The notes under the pieces were generated by a model. The model was given only the letters and a program-made list of their open reading frames with translations, was not told where the DNA came from and searched no databases. A DNA stretch of 5,103 nucleotides from TMED-70 sp036164085 (lineage in GTDB: Bacteria > Chloroflexota > Dehalococcoidia > Lucifugimonadales > Lucifugimonadaceae). Both the position numbers and the translations under genes were made by a program. The stretch's first letter is position 1; each line of letters opens with the position of its first letter. The stretch spans positions 1-5,103 of the forward strand of contig JAYZJV010000047.1 of the NCBI GenBank assembly GCA_036164085.1. Direction: 5' to 3'. This document shows, in pieces, positions 1 to 5,103 of this stretch.

Positions 1-57
1 AATAATAAAAAAGATATTTTCTTATGAATTTGAAATTTAAACGAGGATGAGAGAAAA

Positions 58-2190
58 TTATTTTTTTGCAAGAATAGATTCGTTGAAATATTCAAGATTA
101 TTTTTTCTATTCCTGCCTATTGAAACCCAACATTTTTCAGGCAGATAGCTTTTATGGTCTGTTCTTCCATTGTCATCATAATTTTTCTCACATGCTAAAA
201 AGGCTCCATCATCTTTTATAGATTTCTTTTTAACAGGAATCCATTTCATATGAACAGCTTCACAATTGTAATGTTTTTCCCTTAAGCCTTCAGTTTGATC
301 AAACTCATCACCTCCACATAGTTCTATTTCTCCAGAGCAACTTGGGCAGTGAATATCTGTAAAATGATGAGCAAGACTTGGATCTATAACTTCATTTTTA
401 TTCTCTTTAGAAAAATTATTTTCACCAACTTTTTTTAATTTTTCTAATTTTTCATTAAAATTTTTATAAAAATCACAAACTACCTTTTCCCAATTTAAAT
501 TTCCCTGAGCAATTTCATCTAAGTTTTTTTCCATCTCACTTGTAAACTCAAGTGAGATGAAATGATCTCCAAAAATAGGTAAAAGGGCATTAACCATAGC
601 CTTTCCTACATTTGTTCTATATAAGCTTCTACGGAGAATAATTACTGCTTTATGATATTGAATTCTATCCATGATGCTTGCATAAGTACTTGGTCTTCCT
701 ATACCACTACTTTCAAGCTCTTTGATTAGACTAGCCTCTGTGTATCTACTTTTTGGACGAGTAAAGTTTTTTAATTTATGAATTTGTTCTAACTTTAATT
801 CCTCACCCATGGCAATGTTAGGTACTTTATCATAAATTGTTTTTTTATCTAGAATCTTAAATCCATCAAAGATTGACTCTATATATTCTGATTCAAATGT
901 AAATTCCTCATTATTGTTTTTGGCTTGAACAGTTAATATAGTTTTTTCTGAGACACTATCTTTCATCTGAGAACCTAAAGTTCTATCCCAAATAAGTTTA
1001 TATAGTTTATATTGTTGGTCATTTAATTGATTTTTAATTTTTTCTGGAGTGTTTTTAATATTTGTTGGTCTAATAGCTTCATGGGCTTCTTGAGAATTTT
1101 TTGAACTTTTTGAATAAATTCTGGTTCCTGAATAATAGTCATTTCCGAACTCTTGTTTAACGTAGCTACCTATAGAGGTGAGTATTTCTGATGATATAAA
1201 AGTTGAATCTGTCCTCATATAAGTTATAAGATTTAATACTTTGCTTCCGGTTTCAATACCTCTAAATAATTCCTGAGCAATATCCATAGTACGTCTTGGA
1301 GCCATTCTTAATTCAGAAGATGCAGCTTGTTGCAATGTACTGGTTGTAAAGGGAGCTCGAGGTTTACTTTTAAATTTACTCTTATCTATTGAAATGATTT
1401 TAAATTCAGATTTTGATAATTTTTTTTCAACTGCCTTTGCTGTATCTTCATCAGGGATAGGAATTGTTTTGTCTTTTTTTACATCAAAAATAAAATAATC
1501 TTTTTCTAATTTATTCCCTTTTAATTGAACATTGATTAGCTCATCTTTATTATTTAATAAGTCTACTTTTATATTCCAATATTCTAATGCATTATGAGAT
1601 TGTATTTCATTTTCTCTATTATTAACTATTAACAGAGAAGGCCCTTGAACCCTTCCTGTAGCTCTACCGCCTACTCTAATCGCACTTGATAAAGGAGCTG
1701 AAGTTTCAAACCCTACAATCCTATCCATTACTCTTCTAGCCTTATAACCATCTACCAAGTTCATATCAATTTTTTTTGGGTTATCAAAAGATTCTAGAAT
1801 AGCATTTTTCGTTATTTCGTGAAAGACAACTCTATTTACATTTTTTTTGTCTAATAAGTCTAATTCATCTGCTAGATGCCATGAAATTGCTTCACCTTCT
1901 CTGTCAGGATCAGAAGCTAAAAAAATAGATTCAGGTTTTTTGTCTTTTATAAATTTAGATATTTCTTTTATATTTTTCTTACTCTTAGATTCCACGGCCC
2001 ATCTTAGTTGAACTTTTGAATCATTTAAATCTATTTCATAACCATTATTAGATTCCTTGTCTCCCCATTTCTTTTTTGTAAGGTCTCTAACATGGCCATA
2101 AGAAGCCATTACGCTATAATCATTACCTAAATAATTTTGCAGTGCTTTTGCTTTTACTGGAGATTCTACTATAACTAAATTTTTTGACAA
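58..2190 (-). CDS. topA: DNA topoisomerase I (type IA)
   Basis: Type IA topoisomerase that relaxes negatively supercoiled DNA in the nucleoid by transient single-strand cleavage through a 5'-phosphotyrosine. The 710-residue protein opens with a Toprim domain: E9 in VESP and the acidic triad D94/D96/E98 in DPDREGE. GRATGRVQG (175-183) stands where the family usually has SAGRVQS. The catalytic tyrosine is Y324 in LITYMRTDS, with R326 beside it. SQEAHEAIRPT (366-376) and GIGRPSTYASIM (496-507) are further family signatures. The tail has a zinc-ribbon-like set C615, C618, C667, C687, plus extra C625 and C643; the spacing is wider than usual and there is only one ribbon where many TopA have several. 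The start is TTG at 2190: GAGGTAG at 2201-2195 gives a well-spaced Shine-Dalgarno, and the nearby ATG at 2206 is out of frame. It follows tRNA-Ser by 56 bp on the same strand. The family call is certain; the tail is divergent. Confidence 0.97.
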   Translation of the reverse strand: MSKNLVIVESPVKAKALQNYLGNDYSVMASYGHVRDLTKKKWGDKESNNGYEIDLNDSKVQLRWAVESKSKKNIKEISKFIKDKKPESIFLASDPDREGEAISWHLADELDLLDKKNVNRVVFHEITKNAILESFDNPKKIDMNLVDGYKARRVMDRIVGFETSAPLSSAIRVGGRATGRVQGPSLLIVNNRENEIQSHNALEYWNIKVDLLNNKDELINVQLKGNKLEKDYFIFDVKKDKTIPIPDEDTAKAVEKKLSKSEFKIISIDKSKFKSKPRAPFTTSTLQQAASSELRMAPRRTMDIAQELFRGIETGSKVLNLITYMRTDSTFISSEILTSIGSYVKQEFGNDYYSGTRIYSKSSKNSQEAHEAIRPTNIKNTPEKIKNQLNDQQYKLYKLIWDRTLGSQMKDSVSEKTILTVQAKNNNEEFTFESEYIESIFDGFKILDKKTIYDKVPNIAMGEELKLEQIHKLKNFTRPKSRYTEASLIKELESSGIGRPSTYASIMDRIQYHKAVIILRRSLYRTNVGKAMVNALLPIFGDHFISLEFTSEMEKNLDEIAQGNLNWEKVVCDFYKNFNEKLEKLKKVGENNFSKENKNEVIDPSLAHHFTDIHCPSCSGEIELCGGDEFDQTEGLREKHYNCEAVHMKWIPVKKKSIKDDGAFLACEKNYDDNGRTDHKSYLPEKCWVSIGRNRKNNLEYFNESILAKK

Positions 2191-2194
2191 AAAT

Positions 2195-2201
2195 CTACCT
2201 C
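2195..2201 (-). promoter_or_regulatory. Shine-Dalgarno of topA
   Basis: On the minus strand the sequence reads GAGGTAG, a strong match to the anti-Shine-Dalgarno. Seven bases separate its AGG from the TTG at 2190. This site decides the topA start: no in-frame ATG lies at a suitable distance, and the protein begins SKNLVIVESP, the usual Toprim opening. Confidence 0.75.
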
Positions 2202-2228
2202 GACATATTTTTTTGTTTCGGTTTAAAT

Positions 2229-2234
2229 ATTATA
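2229..2234 (-). promoter_or_regulatory. Possible -10 box for topA
   Basis: The minus strand carries a perfect TATAAT here, which would start transcription roughly 30 bases upstream of the topA start codon. The position for a -35 box falls inside the tRNA acceptor and T-arm end and reads CCTCTC, which is no match. In such AT-rich DNA a TATAAT can arise by chance, so topA may instead be transcribed through the tRNA gene. Confidence 0.3.
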
Positions 2235-2246
2235 TAACATAATTTC

Positions 2247-2337
2247 TGGCGGAGAGGACAGGATTCGAACCTGCGGTACGCTTTAAACGTACACACGCTT
2301 TCCAAGCGTGCTCATTAAGCCACTCTGACACCTCTCC
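2247..2337 (-). tRNA. tRNA-Ser (anticodon GGA)
   Basis: Complete class II tRNA. The acceptor stem GGAGAGG (2337-2331) pairs with CCTCTCC (2257-2251), followed by discriminator G and an encoded CCA (2249-2247). The anticodon stem CACGC/GCGTG encloses the loop TTGGAAA with anticodon GGA at 2303-2301, reading UCC and UCU. A long variable arm with GTACG/CGTAC pairing marks the serine class. The T-arm is GCAGG-TTCGAAT-CCTGT and the D-arm holds AGTGGCTTAA. All arms fold without mismatch apart from one G-T pair in the T stem. It lies 56 bp upstream of topA on the same strand, so the two may share a transcript that is processed. Confidence 0.97.
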
Positions 2338-2420
2338 AAAATTTTTGATAATTCTATAATTATGATATTATTAATTCTTATTAGTCAAAACGAAAAGCTT
2401 ATTGTATTATCAAAAATTTT
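2338..2420. repeat. Perfect 15-bp inverted repeat, 53-bp spacer
   Basis: The arm AAAATTTTTGATAAT at 2338-2352 recurs as its exact reverse complement at 2406-2420. Pairing stops at both ends of the arms. The left arm abuts the tRNA 5' end and the spacer contains the candidate tRNA promoter. A transcript starting near 2352 would contain only one arm, so this looks more like a DNA-level element (paired protein sites or a cruciform) than an RNA hairpin for that transcript. The rest of the intergenic DNA up to 2473 shows no convincing promoter or ribosome-binding site for the plus-strand genes. Confidence 0.75.
2359..2388 (-). promoter_or_regulatory. Candidate promoter for tRNA-Ser
   Basis: On the minus strand TTGACT (2388-2383) is followed after 18 bases by CATAAT (2364-2359). 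This resembles a sigma-70 promoter and would start RNA near 2352, about 15 bases ahead of the mature tRNA 5' end. It lies wholly within the spacer of the 15-bp inverted repeat. The match is by eye in AT-rich DNA. Confidence 0.4.
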
Positions 2421-2473
2421 TATATGAAACTAACTTCTTCTTAAAGACTTTTATTTCTTAAACACAAACTCTA

Positions 2474-3154
2474 ATGAAACCTCCGTCGATATTTAATTTA
2501 TTCAAAAAAATACTACAAATAAATCTTTCAAAACCAAGCCATATTAAAAAGTTAATTTCTTCTGGCGTAAAAATTCAAGATGAAAACTCAGTCTTTATAG
2601 AAGACACTGTAGAAATTTCTCCAGGAACCATCATTTTGCCTTCAACCTATATAACTGGAAAAACTAAAATACAGTCAGATTGTGTAATAGGGCCAAATAC
2701 TACAATTTCTGATTCTACTGTAGGAAAAGATTCTAAAATAATCTTCTCTATTGTTAGTGATTCTTTTTTAGGGGAAAAAAATCAAATAGGGCCTTTTGCA
2801 TATATTAGAGAATCAACTATTACTGATTCAGAGGTAATTTTAGGAAATTTCGTTGAAGTGAAATCTTCAAAAATAGGTAAAAAATCTAAGTCTAAGCATT
2901 TGTCTTATATAGGAGATTCTGTGATTGAAAAGAATGTGAATATAGGAGCTGGTTTTGTGATGGCAAATTTTGATGGTAAATCAAAAAATAAATCTTTGAT
3001 TAAAGAAAATGTTTTTGTTGGTTCAAATACAACCATCATTTCTCCAGTCATAATACATAGCGATTCTATTATAGGAGCAGGATCTGTGGTAACTAAAGAT
3101 GTTTTATCAGCAGAAGTTGTAGTAGGCAATCCTGCTAGAAAATTAAGAAAGTAG
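2474..3154 (+). CDS. GlmU-type acetyltransferase domain protein (stand-alone)
   Basis: Left-handed beta-helix acyltransferase of 226 residues matching the C-terminal half of GlmU, which moves acetyl from acetyl-CoA to glucosamine-1-phosphate for UDP-GlcNAc and peptidoglycan synthesis. Hexapeptide turns run from about residue 38 to 210. Aligned by eye to E. coli GlmU, the active-site residues are kept at constant offset: R112 (R333), K130 (K351), H142 (H363, catalytic base), Y145 (Y366), N156 (N377), N165 (N386) and K171 (K392). IKKLISSGVKIQD (24-36) matches the GlmU linker before the helix. The whole N-terminal uridylyltransferase domain, about 220 residues, is missing. An in-frame stop at 2459-2461 shows the gene does not extend upstream. 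No Shine-Dalgarno is visible. The stop lies 7 bp before the CorC-like gene, suggesting one operon. The exact sugar substrate is inferred; another amino-sugar acetyltransferase is possible. Confidence 0.85.
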   Translation: MKPPSIFNLFKKILQINLSKPSHIKKLISSGVKIQDENSVFIEDTVEISPGTIILPSTYITGKTKIQSDCVIGPNTTISDSTVGKDSKIIFSIVSDSFLGEKNQIGPFAYIRESTITDSEVILGNFVEVKSSKIGKKSKSKHLSYIGDSVIEKNVNIGAGFVMANFDGKSKNKSLIKENVFVGSNTTIISPVIIHSDSIIGAGSVVTKDVLSAEVVVGNPARKLRK

Positions 3155-3161
3155 ATAATTG

Positions 3162-4409
3162 ATGGATTCTTTTTTATTTTTATTAATTTCTAGCTTTTCA
3201 ATTATAATTTATACTTTTATTAATTACTCTTTAAGTATTTTGGGATACAGAACATTTGGACTTTCTAATGAGGAAGCAGAAAGTACAAATATAGAAAAAG
3301 TAGATGAAAATACAACAAATAGACTTTCATATGAAGCATATATTTTAGCAATTTTTATTCGAAATTTAATAATTTGTATTGGGTTAAGCTCTTTTATTTT
3401 GTTCTTAAATAAAAGTGGTTTATTTAATGATATTTTAAATGTTAATCTAATCACCTTATCTATTTTATATTTTTTAATTCTAGTGATTTCTATAGTTATT
3501 ACGAATAAGATTTTTTCAGCTCTAAATAATAAACTATTATTTCTAGCATTGATTGTAGGAAAATTTCTTGAATTCTTTGCTGGGATACCAAAGTTCAATA
3601 AATTTATAAGATTTATTGGGCTACCAGCTTCTAATGAATCTAACGATGATGAAAAAGCAACTGCAACATTAATTGAAACATTGGATCTTTTAGAATCCGA
3701 TCAAATTCCTGCTCACCAAGAAGACCTTAGAATGATTAGAGGGATTTTAAGAATGGATGATCTTAGAGTCAGTGAAATAATGAAACCCAGACCTGATATT
3801 GTAGCGGCATCAATTGAAGAGCCTATAAATTCAATCATAGAAAAAATGACTGTAGGAGGATATTCAAAAATTCCAATTTACAATTCTGATTTGGATAGTA
3901 TCTCAGGAATATTATTTGCAAGAGATATCCTTGCTTTAGAAAAAGAAAAAATCAATAAGGAAACAATTAATCAGCTGATTAGACAACCAATTTATATACC
4001 TGAATCTCAAAATCTAGAAACTTTATTAAAAGAATTTCAAACACATAACATTTCTATAGGAATGGTTTTAGATGAACATGGTACAGTTTCAGGTTTAGTT
4101 ACTGTAACTGATTTGGTAGAAGAAATAATAGGTGAATTGTCAGATGAATTTGATGTAGATCCACCAGAAATCCAAGAAGTTAGGCAAGGTATTTTTTTAT
4201 TGGATGCAACATTGTCAATAGATCAAATAAACAGGAAATTTAATCTAAAAATTGATAGTGAAGGCATTTCCACTATAGGAGGGTTTATTTATTCTCAACT
4301 AGGAAGAATCCCTTCAAATGGAGATATCGTTGAAACTTCAGATAGTTTTATAACTGTAAGATCAGTTGTAGGAAGAAGAATTAAAAGGGTTTCTCTAGCT
4401 CTTAAATAA
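3162..4409 (+). CDS. CorC/HlyC family CBS-domain membrane protein
   Basis: Membrane protein of 415 residues. The N-terminal third is a DUF21/CNNM-like membrane part with hydrophobic segments at about 3-27, 58-83, 93-114 and 122-141. Next comes the family junction EDLRMIRGILRMDDLRVSEIMKPR (187-210, by position), then a CBS pair at about 205-325 with GYSKIPIYNSDLDSISGI and IGMVLDEHGTVSGLVTVTDL as its hallmarks. EEIIGELSDEFD leads to a CorC_HlyC domain at about 337-411, including GISTIGGFIYSQLGRIP. Relatives are linked to magnesium or cobalt efflux, and the CBS pair of some binds adenine nucleotides; the old name hemolysin is misleading. The ion handled here is not shown by sequence. ATG at 3162 is chosen; the preceding TTG at 3159 would add one residue. 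AAGAAAG at 3145-3151 is a weak ribosome-binding site. It sits 7 bp after the GlmU-like gene and is probably co-transcribed with it. Confidence 0.9.
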   Translation: MDSFLFLLISSFSIIIYTFINYSLSILGYRTFGLSNEEAESTNIEKVDENTTNRLSYEAYILAIFIRNLIICIGLSSFILFLNKSGLFNDILNVNLITLSILYFLILVISIVITNKIFSALNNKLLFLALIVGKFLEFFAGIPKFNKFIRFIGLPASNESNDDEKATATLIETLDLLESDQIPAHQEDLRMIRGILRMDDLRVSEIMKPRPDIVAASIEEPINSIIEKMTVGGYSKIPIYNSDLDSISGILFARDILALEKEKINKETINQLIRQPIYIPESQNLETLLKEFQTHNISIGMVLDEHGTVSGLVTVTDLVEEIIGELSDEFDVDPPEIQEVRQGIFLLDATLSIDQINRKFNLKIDSEGISTIGGFIYSQLGRIPSNGDIVETSDSFITVRSVVGRRIKRVSLALK

Positions 4410-4461
4410 ATTTATAATTAAGTCCATTTTTTCTTCTAAACCATAATTACTTCTTTCTGTG

Positions 4462-4480
4462 GAACTCAGGGTTTGAGTTC
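4462..4480. repeat. Small stem-loop at the left edge of the first module
   Basis: GAACTCA (4462-4468) and TGAGTTC (4474-4480) are perfect reverse complements around the 5-base loop GGGTT, giving a 7-bp stem. There is no T-run after it, so it is unlikely to terminate transcription by itself. The second module has only a weak counterpart, AAAAC/GTTTT at 4589-4603. Confidence 0.55.
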
Positions 4481-4530
4481 TAAATGAATGAAATGCGTAA
4501 TTGAATGGGTAAGTTCTAAGTGTAAATAAA
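4468..4530. repeat. Repeat module, copy A
   Basis: This stretch shares an ordered set of blocks with copy B at 4596-4650: AGGGTTT, TTCTAAATGAAT, AAATG, GGGTA, TTCTAA and TAAA. Copy A is 11 bp longer between its two TTCTAA boxes (4478 and 4514), apparently from an internal near-duplication of TGAAATGCGTAA and TGAATGGGTAAG. Its right end forms the left arm of the hairpin at 4520-4545. Confidence 0.65.
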
Positions 4531-4545
4531 GCCTCTTATTTACAC
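4520..4545. repeat. Hairpin at the end of copy A
   Basis: GTGTAAATAA (4520-4529) and TTATTTACAC (4536-4545) form a perfect 10-bp stem around the loop AGCCTC. Neither strand has a T-run after the stem, so it does not look like a standard intrinsic terminator. It could be a degraded terminator or a transcript 3'-end stabiliser. Confidence 0.6.
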
Positions 4546-4595
4546 CCCACCAACCTATTACCTGATATGGACGCACCCTGTTATCTGTAAAACAA

Positions 4596-4650
4596 AGGGT
4601 TTTGAATTCTAAATGAATTAAATGGGTAGTTTCTAAATATAAAACAAAAA
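4596..4650. repeat. Repeat module, copy B
   Basis: Diverged second copy of the module at 4468-4530, starting 128 bp downstream in the same orientation. Its TTCTAA boxes are at 4607 and 4632. It merges at its right end into the left arm of the long terminator hairpin, just as copy A merges into its own hairpin. Confidence 0.65.
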
Positions 4651-4682
4651 GAACCCATATTCCTATGGGTTCTTTTTGTTTT
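4643..4682. terminator. Bidirectional intrinsic terminator
   Basis: An 18-bp perfect stem (4643-4660 with 4665-4682) closes on the 4-base loop TTCC. The core is GAACCCATA/TATGGGTTC, flanked by A-rich and T-rich arms, so RNA from either strand ends in a GC-containing hairpin followed by a U-rich run. It lies between the stops of two converging genes, 17 bp from the collagen-like gene's stop codon, where a shared terminator is expected. Confidence 0.88.
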
Positions 4683-4699
4683 ACTTCTTTAGTAAGGGG

Positions 4700-5103
4700 T
4701 TAGTTTCCAGGTACTGCATCAACCATAACAGCTGAAGCGTGCGCTATGTCTCCACCACCTGAAGCTGTAATGGCTATAGGGAAAATTCCGTTGCCATCAT
4801 CATCAGACCGTGAGAATGAGCTTGTAGGTAACGCAATTGATGTTTCAAAATTACCAGCTCCATCTGTTGAAAGAGATGAAACTCCTGTCTTATCAACAGT
4901 AATTACATTCTTAGCAAAACCACTTGAGTTTACAGCAGATACTGTTATTTCAACGTTACGTCCGAAACCTGATCCAATTAGAATAATGTCTATATTTTCT
5001 GCACTTCTACTCCACTCAATAACAGCTGATCCATCTGATCCTACAGCACTTAGTCCTGATGTAGATCCAGCTTTACCATCTGCACCTGCTGGCCCTGGCA
5101 CTC
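4700..5103 (-). CDS. Collagen-like surface protein, C-terminal part (partial)
   Basis: The gene runs off the right edge, so only its C-terminal 134 or so residues are visible. GTG at 5101 could be read as a start but is more likely an internal valine: the sequence there is V-P-GPA-GAD-GKA-GST, i.e. Gly-X-Y triplets, and the cut codon before it ends in GA, compatible with a further glycine (GGA). After the triplets comes a Ser/Gly/Ala-rich, beta-type segment with IDIILIGSGFG, a TDGAGNF turn, IPT/Ig-like spacing, and a final GGGDIAHASAVMVDAVPGN. Such IPT-like folds with a GSGF motif are common in secreted or surface proteins. No C-terminal sorting motif or membrane anchor is seen. It converges on the CorC-like gene and ends 17 bp from the shared terminator. 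Its DNA is more GC-rich than the neighbours. Role unknown; adhesion or matrix function is only a guess. Confidence 0.8.
   Translation of the reverse strand, partial: VPGPAGADGKAGSTSGLSAVGSDGSAVIEWSRSAENIDIILIGSGFGRNVEITVSAVNSSGFAKNVITVDKTGVSSLSTDGAGNFETSIALPTSSFSRSDDDGNGIFPIAITASGGGDIAHASAVMVDAVPGN

Larger units (their letters stand above)
4410..4699. other. Convergent intergenic region with structured repeats
   Basis: No gene is visible in this 290-bp gap between the converging CorC-like and collagen-like genes. It holds two related modules (from 4468 and from 4596), each running into a perfect hairpin. The first about 50 bases after the CorC-like stop are plain AT-rich DNA, and 4546-4590 is a slightly GC-richer linker with no structure I can support. 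Confidence 0.7.

Noticed and set aside
1..57. Possible gene end or terminator beyond topA
   Set aside because: All three plus-strand frames hit stops and no motif is visible. On the minus strand only a 4-bp AAGA/TCTT stem before a T-run is present, too weak to call.
2338..2420. Small transposable element (MITE) defined by the inverted repeat
   Set aside because: No target-site duplication flanks the arms (CTCTCC on one side, TATATG on the other) and there is no second copy in the window.
2399..2426. Promoter for the plus-strand operon (TTATTG, 16 bases, TATATG)
   Set aside because: Both boxes are poor matches and such sequences are frequent in DNA this AT-rich.
2905..3129. Open frame of 74 residues on the minus strand
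   Set aside because: It lies entirely inside the GlmU-like gene on the opposite strand and shows no family motif; it is a shadow of that gene.
3159..3161. TTG as start of the CorC-like gene
   Set aside because: The ATG follows immediately and adds nothing to explain; the choice changes one residue only.
3224..3598. Open frame of 124 residues on the minus strand
   Set aside because: It is opposite the hydrophobic membrane part of the CorC-like gene, rich in Ile/Lys/Asn from AT-rich codons, with no recognisable domain.
4468..4650. CRISPR array or integron attC site
   Set aside because: There are only two imperfect copies of unequal length, no regular spacers, no cas or integrase gene, and no attC core boxes.

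Overview
The window is a compact, very AT-rich stretch of bacterial chromosome with ordinary housekeeping genes at its core. The low GC, short intergenic spaces and small housekeeping proteins suggest a streamlined, possibly marine, free-living bacterium. A Chloroflexota (SAR202/Dehalococcoidia-like) origin is possible, but that is only an impression from protein style; nothing in the window proves the taxon. There are no phage, transposon or CRISPR genes.

Layout: (1) 58-2190, minus strand: topA, DNA topoisomerase I, with an unusual C-terminal zinc-ribbon region and a TTG start behind a good Shine-Dalgarno. (2) 2247-2337, minus strand: a complete class II tRNA-Ser(GGA) with encoded CCA, just upstream of topA and pointing the same way. 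(3) 2338-2473: a divergent intergenic region holding a perfect 15-bp inverted repeat that brackets the likely tRNA promoter. (4) 2474-3154 and 3162-4409, plus strand: a two-gene unit separated by 7 bp. The first gene is a stand-alone left-handed beta-helix acetyltransferase that matches only the C-terminal half of GlmU; the second is a CorC/HlyC-type membrane protein (DUF21-like membrane part, CBS pair, CorC_HlyC domain). (5) 4410-4699: a convergent intergenic region with two diverged copies of a repeat module, each ending in its own perfect hairpin; the second hairpin looks like a bidirectional terminator. (6) 4700 to the right edge, minus strand: the C-terminal part of a secreted or surface-type protein with collagen-like Gly-X-Y triplets followed by an Ig/IPT-like beta domain; its N-terminus lies outside the window.

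The genes do not form one pathway. TopA relaxes negative supercoils and the tRNA serves UCC/UCU codons. The GlmU-like protein probably makes GlcNAc-1-phosphate for the cell envelope, and the CorC-like protein sits in the membrane. I see no convincing new multi-gene system. The items most worth a second look are the domain-only GlmU, the paired structured repeats at 4468-4682, the inverted repeat at 2338-2420, the altered TopA tail and the collagen-like surface protein.
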